Of a DNA stretch of 64,000 bases, positions 10,579 to 21,726 are shown one piece after another. The DNA is taken from positions 1,612,001 to 1,676,000 of the forward strand of contig JAGPYM010000003.1 in assembly GCA_020736575.1 (NCBI GenBank). Direction: 5' to 3'. The translations under genes were made by a program, and so were the position numbers. The notes under the pieces were generated by a model. That model was not told the DNA's origin and searched no databases. It saw nothing but the letters and a program-made list of their open reading frames with translations. Every line of letters starts with the position of its first letter. Position 1 is the stretch's first letter. The stretch is from Thelonectria olida (lineage: Eukaryota > Ascomycota > Sordariomycetes > Hypocreales > Nectriaceae).

Positions 10579-11475
10579 GACTGGACCCCCTTTTGATTGA
10601 GGTTTGTTTATAGAGGGAGATGAGTTTTGTTGGAGATCTGGGGTAAGATTTGGTGTTGGACTGTTGGCTGGGAAAGATGTCACATGTGGGGATAGTGGTC
10701 ATCGGGGAAACAATGGGTGACCCACAACAGAGCCTCCAGATCCGACGTCAGAAACAACGTAAACAAATGGAATGAGAGTGCGGTCGCGAGTCCCTCGACG
10801 ATCAATCTGGGATCAAACAAATCATTCCAAATATAGCGAGAGGAAAAAGTGCCACAGCCATCTTCGGCGTTGTGAGCAAATTGGCCGTTCTGGTGCTTGC
10901 GTCATCCACCTACATAAATCCATAGACAGATGCCTTCGCATGAATCAACTTCATGCGATGTCGCATTGAGATTCCCCACGAGCCGCAGACATCGAGTCAC
11001 TGTCGCGCTGTGAATAGCATCATTTGTTCATATATATGACTGTCAATGAAACCTCACGCGTTTGATATATGGACCCAGAACATGTTCATTGTCATTTCAA
11101 AGGAGATTAATCTCGTATCCGTCCAGATCTTCTCCATGCCTACTTCTCATTCCCATTTTTGCCTCAGCGAACCATATGCGCCGAGCATCTCAAAGGTTGG
11201 TATCATCAAACTGGCAAAGTAAAAAGAAAAATCTCCGCGCGCTTTCTATGTTTCCCGTTACAGCCATCTTTTTTGTGTTCCCCATCCATGATTCCTTGTG
11301 TGTTAATGGTACATGTCCACCGTGATCCAGTCCTGCGAGCTCATTTCGTTCTATGCATTGTGACAAAGGGAACGGGTGATAATTCGGATGAAAAGAAAAC
11401 AACAGTGAGAAGAGATAAAGGGCTGTGGGGGGGTTTTGCCCGCTGACTCGCGTGGGAAGTCTTAAAACTTCAACA
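10579..11475. other. intergenic region between two minus-strand genes
   Basis: About 900 bases holding the promoter of the HAUS8-like gene (right of 10578) and the 3' UTR of the next gene. Frames at 11062-11446 lack domains. No RNA gene seen. Confidence 0.5.
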
Positions 11476-13917
11476 TTAGGCATACAAGGTCTGTTGCTTT
11501 ATTTCTTGCACCAGTTGGCCCAAATTTCTTTGGCGTCCGTTTAAGGTTGTGAAACAGGACTCGCAAATGCGTAGATGGCAGAAGGTGCAGACCCAGCGGT
11601 CCTCGGCGTCCGGCTTCTCGCATGTTTGGCACGTGAGCGGGTAGTTTCTGTTCGTCCTCCGGTTCATGGTTCGGTGGCCTTGGTAGCAGTTGTAGTGCGA
11701 GTCCTTGAGCGGGACTGAGCTGAAGATTGTGTCCACGGGGGGGAGCCTTTCTGCTTGGATCGGGAAATAGCTCGCTTGGGGATCGGGTTCGCGTGTGACC
11801 CTCATCTCGGGGTAAAGGGTTCCATCTCGGCCCCGGTAGAGATACCCTTGAGATTCAGATGGGACGAGTCTCGGGTCCAAGTCCTCGGGAGGGTGTCGAG
11901 ACTGCTGCTCAAGTGGTCTGGGGGCATTGGATCGAACCGATGAGCCACGTGGAGGAAACTTGGTAGGAACTTCTGCAGAATGATGCGCGCGACTGGTAGG
12001 TGAGTTTGTTCCGGAAGATGGTCGACTCCCAGCATTCGTTGCCAATGGTGGTAGTGATCCCGTCAAGGGCGATTGGGTCTTGGTCACGATCTCAAGCTTC
12101 TGCTCGGTAATGGGTCTAACTGGCTCGGGTTGGAGAGGAGGAAACGGCTCGGATGCAGCTTTCGTCTCTGGCTTGGGATTGGCGGGGAGGCCAACTGGAC
12201 GAGGCACAGCCTTGCGGGCGGGTGGTTTCGACCCGACGGAGTAGCCATTGAGCGGGAGTGATTGGCTGGGCAACTGGGTAGAGTCATGCGGGGAGTGGTT
12301 TTCCTGAGGGCTCTTGGGTAGGTCCTTGGATAAATCTGGGGATACCTCGGCGTCGGCGAGTGGCTCGGGCGATGAGGCAGGCGAGAGAGGTGAGACGAAA
12401 GAGTCGATAATGGGCGTCTTGACATCTTGTTTTTGATACTCGGGCGTGGGTGGGCGATGCGCCCCAGGACGGCCTGTGGAATCGCTCGACGTGTCAATCG
12501 AGGACTTGCCCCGACGATGAAAGGTATGAAGCTTGTCCTTGAGCTTGTTAAGCTTAGAGCTGCCGTTGCCCATTGTCGGGGAATCAGCATCGATTGCCTT
12601 GTTCGGAGCCGGAGCCGGGGGCGGCGCCGAGATGGCAGCTGGGGCTGGGGCTGGAGATGGAGCCGGGGCGGAGGATGGAGTGGAGGACGGAGCGGGATGA
12701 GCGCTGTTGGCGGAAGTCACCTCGGACTTGTAGTTGTTGGACTTTGGGGATTGGTAAGTTAAAGCTGACACTTTGATGACGCCAGGCGGAAGAGAAGGCT
12801 GCCTTGATTGGGCTACTGGCGAGAAGGCGGTTTTGGATCCTGATTGAGCTCGAGTGTGAGACTGCACCTGAGTCTGAGCCACAGAAGCAGCATAAGCAGC
12901 AGCAACAGGTTTGGTGGCCAAAGGCTGCGACTGCAGCACTGATGCTGGCACAGATGCAGATGCGGATGCAGCAGTCGACCCGTGACTGCCAACCAGCTTC
13001 AAGTCAGGGAGGTCCAGGGTCCTCTCCGTCTTGACGGATCGACGACGCCAAATCTGGGGTCTTGGTGGTGACGAGGTGGTGAGGTCAGAGGCTGTGGCTG
13101 TGGACGTAGCCGTGGCAGGAGATTTAGTGGTGGACACTGGAGAAGCAACCAGGCCGTACTTAGAATCCTTGGTCGGGGGAGGCGGTGGAATATCAGTATT
13201 GACCTTGATATTGGCTGGACGAATCGGTGCAACATGGTGTTGTTGTTGTTGCGTTTGTAGTGCAGGTAGCTTCTGCTGAGTCGCGGTGGAGGAGGAGGAG
13301 GGACTACTAAGCGTCTCCATCTTGGTGTTGGCAGGTGGAGGTGGAGCTTGGCTGTGGCTCGGCGACGAAGTGTCGGCCCCGGATTGACGTGTGTTGTTCG
13401 GATAATAATAGTCGTCATTGTTGTCATCTGAGGGCGAACCATCCGCGCTCGAGCCTTTTGAGTAAGCCGACAAGATGCTAGATATTGACTGTGCAGGAGA
13501 TGGAGGCTGCGGCAGCTGGTGCTGGTGCTGTTGTTGTTGTTGTTGCTGTTCCTGCTGTGGCGGCATGGGGCGCGAAAGCTGCTTCCCGACAGGGCGGCGC
13601 GGGATGGACATCATGGGCGGACCAGTCGGAACAGGAAGAGGCGCGGGAGCAGTATCAACGATAGGCAATGGAGGCAATGACGAGTTGAGCGACTTTACAT
13701 TCGCAGCCATGCTGGTCGACCTTGGCGGCGGTCGTGCAAGAGGAAGCCGGGGCAGGCTTTTACTCTCTGGAGAGACGGGCAGCGGGTCGTCGTCGTCTTC
13801 GTACTCGCCGTAGATGTCGTCAAAGTCGATGCCGGGAACTTCTGGGAGAGCCTTTGACCAGCGCGACACGCCCGTTTTAGGCGGCTGGAGAGAATTGGGA
13901 CTCAGCATGGTGGACAT
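11476..13917 (-). CDS. disordered protein with C-terminal Cys-rich zinc module
   Basis: 813 residues from the ATG at 13917; a second in-frame ATG at 13908 would remove three residues. I do not recognise the family. Residues 1-740 are low complexity: an acidic patch (YGEYEDDDDP), Pro- and Ser-rich stretches, a poly-Gln run and several PPPP blocks that could bind SH3 or profilin. The last 70 residues differ sharply: YNCYQGHRTM, then CQTC, CTFC and CESC in a C-x2-C spacing pattern that suggests two bound zinc ions (PHD/RING/FYVE-like scale). The module is probably the functional, conserved part. A role in transcription or in protein-protein binding is guesswork. The 5' leader to about 14160 is free of other genes. 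Confidence 0.8.
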   Translation of the reverse strand: MSTMLSPNSLQPPKTGVSRWSKALPEVPGIDFDDIYGEYEDDDDPLPVSPESKSLPRLPLARPPPRSTSMAANVKSLNSSLPPLPIVDTAPAPLPVPTGPPMMSIPRRPVGKQLSRPMPPQQEQQQQQQQHQHQLPQPPSPAQSISSILSAYSKGSSADGSPSDDNNDDYYYPNNTRQSGADTSSPSHSQAPPPPANTKMETLSSPSSSSTATQQKLPALQTQQQQHHVAPIRPANIKVNTDIPPPPPTKDSKYGLVASPVSTTKSPATATSTATASDLTTSSPPRPQIWRRRSVKTERTLDLPDLKLVGSHGSTAASASASVPASVLQSQPLATKPVAAAYAASVAQTQVQSHTRAQSGSKTAFSPVAQSRQPSLPPGVIKVSALTYQSPKSNNYKSEVTSANSAHPAPSSTPSSAPAPSPAPAPAAISAPPPAPAPNKAIDADSPTMGNGSSKLNKLKDKLHTFHRRGKSSIDTSSDSTGRPGAHRPPTPEYQKQDVKTPIIDSFVSPLSPASSPEPLADAEVSPDLSKDLPKSPQENHSPHDSTQLPSQSLPLNGYSVGSKPPARKAVPRPVGLPANPKPETKAASEPFPPLQPEPVRPITEQKLEIVTKTQSPLTGSLPPLATNAGSRPSSGTNSPTSRAHHSAEVPTKFPPRGSSVRSNAPRPLEQQSRHPPEDLDPRLVPSESQGYLYRGRDGTLYPEMRVTREPDPQASYFPIQAERLPPVDTIFSSVPLKDSHYNCYQGHRTMNRRTNRNYPLTCQTCEKPDAEDRWVCTFCHLRICESCFTTLNGRQRNLGQLVQEIKQQTLYA

Positions 13918-16400
13918 GGCGAGCACTGACGTGCGTCAAGACACGGAGTCGCAGACGGAGACTGGAGGGGAGCGTTCGGCTCGAGGTAGATGACGATACG
14001 AAACACAAGCTGCGGCAGGACAAGAATAACAACAGCAAGCGACGAGACCAGGACGTGGTCAATCCGGCTCATGCACCAGCATCCGAGGGCGATGATAACG
14101 ATTGTGCAGTGGAACAAAAAGAATACGACACGGGAGAGGGAGGGAAGAGAGAATAATTAGGATCGAGGAGGAGGAGAGGAGGCACAACAGATGATGAATT
14201 TTCAGCAAGGGCGTGAACCAGGCTGGGCTTGGCTTCTTTTCTCCTCCTCGGTACTTTGTCGCCTTGGTACGTATGACACCAGACGTTTGAGAGAGTCCTC
14301 AGTCAATGAGTGTGAGAGGTGTGTCTGGGGCACCTGAAAACCCCGAGCCAACCGTTAACATGGCGGGTGGGAAGGAACAGGTTCCGCTAGCGCAGGCACG
14401 TTCTGCGGGTTTGGCCCATAGCCACTGGAACTAATACGAAAGCCTGGCACCAAGTCTCATGTGTCGGGTTGCGGGCATGTCTTTGCTGGGCGAGGCAGCA
14501 GGTTGCTGCCCTGTTAGTTAGTGAAGATTGAATGAAAATGGTGGTATGGAGATGGGATGGATGGATGGAGGGGAGCGGGGCAGAAGGATCAAATGGACTT
14601 GGCGCATTGTCCACTGTGGCCACGGGTGGTTCCAGCGGCCGGCTGCCAGGGACTAGGCCAGATCGGCTGAAACAAGCCGCTAAGAAGGTGGGAAAGGCTC
14701 CACGATCCAGGGCCATGCAGGGCGATGCCAGCTGAAAATGGCACCAGAGTTCCTTTACACTTCCGCCCTGCATTTGGTAGTCACTGGGCGGGCATCCACA
14801 TTGGCATCGATTCACTGTCCTTTTTTTTTCTTCCTTTTTTTTTTTTTTTTTTTTCTCTCCATCTTTCATTTCATGCAGGCTGCAAATTGCCAATTTATGC
14901 GAAGCTCGTCATTCCAAAACATGTTCATCGTGGCTCGGTCAAAGAGGAAGCCCGTGCCCCAGAGATCATGACGGGGATCTTGCTTGTGCTCCATTCGACA
15001 TTCGTACGTGCCTCGGTTCCACTCAGTCGGTCACGCTGCTGGAGTTGTACAGGTACTGAGGTATTGTCTCATCCCGTGCGCCACGAGGGGGTGGCTTTTT
15101 CAACTGCTTCATCAATCAATCTTAAAGACGTCTTACTCACTCGGATCGTGTCGTTTCTCTTCCACATCACCGTGTCCAGATGCATCCAGCCACTGCCAGA
15201 CACTGCGATGAGCGACAAAGCCTCGGGAAAGTGGGATCGCCCAACAAGAAACCCCAAATAAGAGGTGCAAGAAGAAGACACATCGACACCTTCAGCCACT
15301 TGAAACGGCCACTCACGCACCCGTGACCATGTCTCCGCGACGATCAATCGCCCCCAATGTGCAACTTTCATCTGAACCAGGGGGTTCGTTCAGGCGTCAT
15401 TCTTATCCCAAACTCCAAGTTTTGACCCCTGATGATTGACTGTCTGACAGCGCCCTCTGTGGGGATCCGACCGTCCAATCCTCCTGTAATATCTGGGAGG
15501 ACTGTCAGCGCCAACAACAAAGACTTTTGGCTATGACGAAGCCCAATAATAAAACGGTTGTGTTATAGGTACAGCTACCTGTCTTTCATTGCCTATTCAA
15601 CCGTGGTACGCACCCACGCGTAGAGGGCGAAGAGAGAGAAAAAAACACGAGGGAAAGGCCGCACAAAAATATCGTCGGCATCCACTCATTCCCTATCAAT
15701 GACTGTCACACTGCGTCATGGCAGAGAAATGTCCGTCTGCCGGCCGATCACACAAGGGCGCAAGGGTTGGTGCATTTCGCTTCGTGATCCTTGCTCATCT
15801 GTGCGTGACGGAATCATCATGACCACCAACAAAGACAATTACACACATGTTAGCTCTGCGTTCGATGAGTTGTCTTGGCCGCTGCTCTATATCTGCGACA
15901 AACCGGGGGCATCCACTCGCACATATTTGCAGCCCACTCATATCAATATATTTGGTGCTTCACTCTCTTCCCCCTTGTTAATTACCGGACCTCCCGTATC
16001 ACCTATTTTCAGTTGGATAAAGTATTGCTCAACATTCCTCGCATCTCACTCAACACCATCAGTCAACTCGTCGTTGATCCCTTGGCTGCAGTCACGTCTC
16101 TTCCCTCGAGAATGACACAATCGCAGCATTATCTACAATCGGCATCCAACATGCATTATTCCCGTCTGCGTCTGCGGGGACGGCTCCGGCGCCGGCGAAA
16201 GGCCCACGACCGCTTCCGATCGCAACCCAGAACTTGACTCCGATTGAGAGAAAAATTGTGTCCAAATAGCTTCATCACAACGTAAAATAAATCCCAGTTT
16301 TTCAATCTATCAATATTCGTTGCACTCTATTCGTACCCTGCTTGACTTGTCTGGCCCGGAACTCACCGGCCATAGCCCGCCGAACCCGGAAGCCGAAATA
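13918..16400. other. divergent upstream region
   Basis: 2.5 kb between two divergent genes, the zinc-module gene (-) and the transporter (+). Open frames (14387-14893, 14725-15261, 15699-16237) lack domains and overlap. It contains a T20 tract at 14835-14854. Presumably two promoters with long leaders. Confidence 0.5.
14835..14854 (+). repeat. T20 homopolymer tract
   Basis: Twenty consecutive T residues, preceded by another T9 run. Poly(dA:dT) tracts exclude nucleosomes in yeast promoters, so this may mark an open region between the divergent genes; that is inference. Confidence 0.8.
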
Positions 16401-18306
16401 ATGCCGGCCACCGAACCCTCGACCACGCCCACGAACCCTTCAACTCCAACCGAAACGTCTCCCCTCTTGGGAGATCGTCTCAGTCGGGACGTTGCCAATC
16501 ATGACGCCGAGAGCGGCCGTGTCGATGAGAACGGGGGTGGGCGGACGGAGGTGCACAAGAAGATGCACCTGATCCTCCCAGCCGTCGGCATCGGAGTATA
16601 CCTTCACCTACCAACCTAGCGATAGATGCTATGTATCAACAAGAACTGACCAGATCACCAGGTCTACATGGTTGCCATAGACCAACTCCTCACCGTTGCC
16701 ACATACGCCAAAATCGGCAACGAGCTCAACGCTCTCAACAACACCAGCTGGATCGCCACAGCGTATGTCGTTCTGTTCCTTCAACTTCTCCCTCACATGC
16801 ATACCTCCCTCCCTTAGACTCTCCGACTAACGCATGCAACGCAGCTACTTCCTCACCCTCACCAGCTTCCAGCCCCTCTACGGCAAGCTCAGCGACATCT
16901 TCGGCCGCAAGCCCTGTCTGCTCTTCGCCTACACCGTCTTCGCCCTGGGCTGTCTGGGCTGCGGGCTCGCGCGCTCCATGGCCGAGCTGTGCGCCGCCCG
17001 CGCCTTTGCCGGTGTCGGTGGCGGCGGCATGAATTCGGTCGTGTCCATCTTGCTGAGTGACCTCGTGCCGTTACGGGAGCGTGGTGTTTACCAGGGGTAT
17101 ATCAACATTCTTTGGGCCGCCGGCACGTCGACGGGTGCGCCGCTGGGCGGGCTGCTGGCCGACTCGGTTGGCTGGCGGTGGTAAGTTCATAAAGATTCAC
17201 CCCGATTTATGTTAACTGTATGCTGAGTGAAATGGCAAAGGTCGTTCTTGGGCCAAGTCCCCCTATGCTTCGTTGCGTTCTTGGCCGTCTACTTTGTCCT
17301 CGACCTCCCGCCAGTCTCTCACGACCACTGGCTGACCAGGATGCGTCAAATCGACTTTCTCGGCGCTTTCACCCTCGTTGTGGCCGTCGTGGCCCTTCTC
17401 GTCGGCCTGGACTCGGGCTCAAACCTCGGATGGTCGCACATCATCACCGTCACCTCCCTGTCCCTTGCGCCGGGCCTCTTCGGCCTCTTCCTGCTCGTTG
17501 AGACCAAGATCGCGTCGAATCCGTTTGCCCCCGGCCACATCATCTTCGATCGCAGCTTATTTGCATGCTACCTCGCCAACTTCTTCGGCGTGGCCGGCCA
17601 GATGGCCATCATCTTCTTCACGCCGCTGTTCTTCCAGGCCGTCCAGGGGCTGAGTGCAACGGAGAGCGGTGCGTTGCTGGTTCCGGGCATGATAGCAGGT
17701 GTGATTGCTTCTCTTGCTGGTGGTTGGATCATCAAACGGACTGGCAAGTTCTACTGGATCACCGCGTCTGGATGGGGAACACTGCTCTTTGCGCTGCTGC
17801 CTCTGGCCTTGTCCGCTGCTTTTAGGTCTACGCCAGGCGAAGTAGTTGGTCTGGTGCTGACATCTCTGGGAGCAGGATGCGGTAAGTCTCAGATTCGCCA
17901 GACAGAGCCCTACCAATGTACTGATTCGAGTGTAGGTATCACCACTACCCTTGTTGGTCTTCTTGCCAACGCTGCAGTCGAGGACTCGGCCGTTGCAATC
18001 GCCTGTTCATATCTCTTCCGCTCTCTGGGCTCGAGCATAGGAATTAGTACCGGGTCTGCTGTCCTCCAACAGGTTTTGCGAACGCAGCTCGCATTGCGGC
18101 TCGACAGCGGGGATGAGGCCCGAGAAATCGAAGACAAGGTGCGCCAGAGTCTGGACTATATCAAGGAGCTCCCTCCTCGTGTTGCCGAACAGGTTAGAAC
18201 CAGTTATCAGGTGGCCACGCTTGGTACATTCGCCCTGTTGTTTTTTTATCTATCAGCGTCATTTCTCGTGACGTTTTGGATCAAGGAAAGGCCGCTGAAG
18301 AGGTAA
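16401..18306 (+). CDS. MFS transporter, vacuolar basic amino-acid transporter type (Vba/Fnx1-like)
   Basis: Five exons: 16401-16595, 16662-16762, 16845-17180, 17241-17881, 17936-18306; 547 residues. Every junction keeps phase. Introns are 66, 82, 60 and 54 bases. The 14-helix DHA2-type MFS fold begins with LILPAVGIG/VYMVAIDQ. The loop 2-3 signature GKLSDIFGRKP (motif A, about residue 110) and NTSWIATAYFLT are characteristic of the fungal Vba/Fnx1 branch, which moves basic amino acids into the vacuole with proton antiport. The hydrophilic N terminus carries ETSPLL, a fit to the acidic dileucine signal (D/E-xxx-L-L/I) used by AP-3 to send proteins to the vacuole. Substrate choice is inference; multidrug or siderophore export is the alternative. 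The ATG at 16401 is the first in frame. Confidence 0.88.
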
Positions 18307-18483
18307 ATTGAAACTTGGACCCGAAGATGCCCTGCTAGCCATGGGAACAAGATGAGAGCATATTATAAGCTACAGGTTAAATCTTACAAGCTAATGTAGT
18401 GTACATGGCCAATATCAAAGACTTGTTGTTCTAATAAGTAGCAGGAATCTAGGGCGGGATTGATATCTTTCAGCCAATTATTA

Positions 18484-20939
18484 TTATGTGTTCTTCTCCT
18501 TCTGAATTGGCTCCAGTCCAAATATCTCATCCGAGCTCAACAACGGGTTCTCCGCCTTTGTCGTCACCTCGCCAAACAAGAAAGCATTTCTCTCGCGGCT
18601 GGCGCTGTTAGAAATGCGCTTCTTATGCTGGGGAGGCGGTGATTTCTTCGATGCTTCCGGAGATTTCGGCGATGCAGACTCGTCAGGCTCGAGCATCCAA
18701 GAGAAGGACGATTGCGCCAGTGTAGACCGAGTAGGATTTGGTCCTGAAGGTCGCACTTCAACAACTGTCCCAGAAGGTAACGAGTTGGCCGTAGCGTTAT
18801 CGTTTGAAGTGTCCATCCGGTCTGGGCTTGGAGGACACAGCTTCTCGTCCTTCTTTGGTGTCGTGTCCTCTGAGATCTTGAGAGCTGCAATATTGACGCT
18901 TGTTGAGTCCAGTAAAGCCGTTTCAGGCCGAGTCTTGTCATTCAGCTCCCCAATAATTGGACTGTCTTCCATGATTGGACTTTGGGGATTCATTTCTGGG
19001 GGCGGGGAGTCGAGAATGGGTACCTCCATCGAGGAATCTTCCAAGTAGATCTTGACAAATTGAACTTTGGCAGCCGCAATCTCAATAAGCTCGAGGCTCT
19101 TAGCCTTATCGTCTAAATTCGTCGAGGACAACGCTTTGAGGTTGTTGATCGTCTCATCAAGCATGAGAGCGAGTTGTTGATTTCGTCTCTCAAGCGCCGC
19201 AAGGCCCCGTTCTGCCCCTTCTTCGTGCAAAACCTGTCTCGGGGACATGGCATTATGTCGAGCTTCGTTGATGTTTCGCTTGATTTCGCCCATGGCATCC
19301 CTAACTGCTTGGTTGATTCCTAGTTTTTCACCTCTTTCAAAAACTCCCTTGGCCCCTTTAGCCGCTCCGTGTAATAGGGCCTCCACGCTTTGTTGCTGCA
19401 TGAACCTTGATGGAGATGGTATGGGTGATTTTGAACCGAATCCTCGGTTACGAAGCGACTGGAATCCTCGAAAGTTTGGAGTTGACGATCGTGAACGGCT
19501 GGGAGGTGAGGTTACCGTTGGTATCTTGCCTGTGTATTTCATGATGAGAGACGCCCCGCCGGGCGGCGAGAGATGATCTCTGAGGTAAAGAGCGTCGTCG
19601 ACAAATGTGTGAGGTCCATGAGGCTGGCCTGGAGGGGGGTATTTGAGGAGTAGCTGCAGACAGACCGAATAATCTGCTTCTAGCACTGCAACCAATGTCA
19701 GTGAGAACCAAGTCTGGGGTTGGGTGTAATGACTTACATTCCCATCGGATGCGAATCAACATTGCCACGCAAATGAGATCTATCAGTTCTAATGATGGGT
19801 CTATGGCGAAGATTGTATCCCAGAGAACCAAGAACTGCTCGAATGGGAACTCTCTACTAAAAAGCAATCGGATCCATCGACTTGGTCAAGTCAGTGTCAT
19901 TCGTCACTCGCACTATCAGTCGTTTCGAAACTTACATGACAAAGATTTGGGGTAGGATTTCGATATTGGTGAGATGGGCCGCTAGTTCGGGATCAACTTT
20001 GTGAAGACACACTTCGTGAATAAACTTGCTCCGTTCCACGATGGCTGAGCTGTCCTGCGTCTTTGCTGAACTTGAGGATGAGCCCTTGATCTCGTAGAAT
20101 GATTGCGCATGTTCCATGAGTCTAGAGAAGAGTATGAAGGCGTCGTGCTCGATGTAGCTCGCATCGAGTGTCTTGACGAAAGATTCGTCGAGGGTGTTGG
20201 GTGACAAGGTCGATGTGTCGAGGGCATCTTGTTGAATGGCATAGACCATAGGTGCTAAAAGCTCATGCATTCCCTGTCGATAACCACCCCTCTCCGGGTT
20301 GAGCTTGCAATACATGAAGAGGATATCTAATATCATGGCCTGAGTGTGGTCTTCGTGATAGGAGGCCTCGTCGGGAAGCCGTTGGACGTCCTGCTTGATC
20401 TCAGCACGGATGACTTCATCCTGACGGACTGTATTCCAGGGGGACTTTTGAATGTCAGCAGGGGCATGCAAGGTGATAATGGACACTCACGTCAGGGTCA
20501 TCTGCTAGAGGGTCAAGGGTAACTTCGGAGAGGGCCTCGGGGTGTTGGATAAACTTGAGAAAATGGTGGCGTTTCTCAGTGTAGACCTGTCTGCCTTGGT
20601 CCAAGACGTGGGACCAGCTCATTCCGCCACTGACGTTTGACAGCAAGAACATCTACGGTTGTCCTCAGTCAACAGCAGTTCCAGGACTACTCATGAGAGT
20701 AGGCGTGGGGTCATCAACTCACTTTCCAGCACACAGAACGACAGCCAGATACGCATGGACTTGACAGGCCGTTGTACCTCACAGCGGTCCGCAGGTCGGA
20801 GAGAATGGCGCCGTGAGCCTGAGTCTGTGCCCATCTCGACCTGGGACGAGGTTGTTAGTTATTACTGATGTCATTGCAACTGCACAGACGAGGATCCCAG
20901 TTCTGAGGCAACTCACAGCAGCTCGTCGAGGGGCTTCAT
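18484..20939 (-). CDS. TBC-domain Rab GTPase-activating protein (TBC1D5-like)
   Basis: Six exons on the minus strand: 20723-20840 and 20917-20939 (first), then 20491-20652, 19936-20444, 19738-19880, 18484-19685; 718 residues. Introns are 46-76 bases; the 46-base one (20445-20490) is close to the minimum but has a CTGAC branch site. The start MKPLDELL and SSPCVSGCRSVCWKMFLL form the front of a TBC domain. RGGYRQGMHELLAP is the YRQGMNE-like motif that includes the catalytic Gln finger region, and QIFVIRWIRLLFSREFPFEQ closes the fold. TBC1D5 proteins stimulate GTP hydrolysis by Rab7 and bind retromer on endosomes. The C-terminal 400 residues include a helical segment and a Ser/Pro-rich disordered tail. 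I do not see an unmistakable retromer- or Atg8-binding site there. Close convergence with the transporter gene (177 bases). Confidence 0.9.
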
Positions 20940-21726
20940 GATGAACCTGCTTCGCACAAGACTTAGGATCCTCGGGAGATTCTTCTCTTATTCAGCAGCG
21001 GATGAGGAGGCTGAATGTGCAGCGTGAAAGGGCGATTCGAAACGGGAGTCGTGAAGCGGAAGGCGGGAATGATTGGACGAGTGACTTGACGGATACTTGA
21101 AGCACGGACCCGCTTTCCCGTCCCGCACGGACTTTTTAAGGGGACAGGGCCTTGGTCCCTGGAACGGCGGGAGGATGGGCGGTGACAGCGCTGCCAGGGG
21201 CACAGAAAAGACACCCGCCTCGCCCACTTATTGTCGACACGCACCGGGCTGCTTTTATAGGTACCTAGGTATTACAGTTCTAGGGATAACTCTAAGTCCT
21301 ATAGGTAAGTTAAATCAACTCTTACCAAGTAACCTTTTGTAGTGAACTGTAGCTTATAGTAAGCATTTATCTGTACAATTTTCACTTTATTCTTAAGGAC
21401 TATTACATAGATATTTAGTAGAGGAAGAGACGAGACGTTGAGGTTTGCCGAGGTAGCTACTACCCGTGATAGGCTTAGTCGCGGTGCATACCTAAAATCT
21501 CAAGGTGCACTTTCAAATGTCCCTCACAAGGCCTCACCACAAGCCATCGACATCGCGCTGGCGTCTCTTGACTGGACAATCCACCACTCATGTGAAGGCT
21601 CGTAGCGTCTGCCAGACTTCCTGTCAGCCTCATTCACCCCTTTTCTTCCCTCACTCATTCGCTCACTCACTCAAACTCTCTCCTCCCGTAAAACCGTGAG
21701 ATCCGCGGCCGATATCATGCTTCGCC
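20940..21726. other. divergent promoter, TBC gene / gamma-ear-motif gene
   Basis: 787 bases shared by two divergent genes. An AT-rich core (21250-21420) holds the palindrome TAGGTACCTA. Toward the + gene the leader becomes CT-rich (21640-21690). No gene seen. Confidence 0.55.

Noticed and set aside
14725..15261. 178-codon frame between the zinc-module and transporter genes
   Set aside because: It is crossed by the T20 tract (poly-Phe), no domain, not ATG-defined as a sensible gene.
16320..16400. N-terminal extension of the transporter
   Set aside because: The extended reading starts at TTG; the first ATG in frame is 16401.
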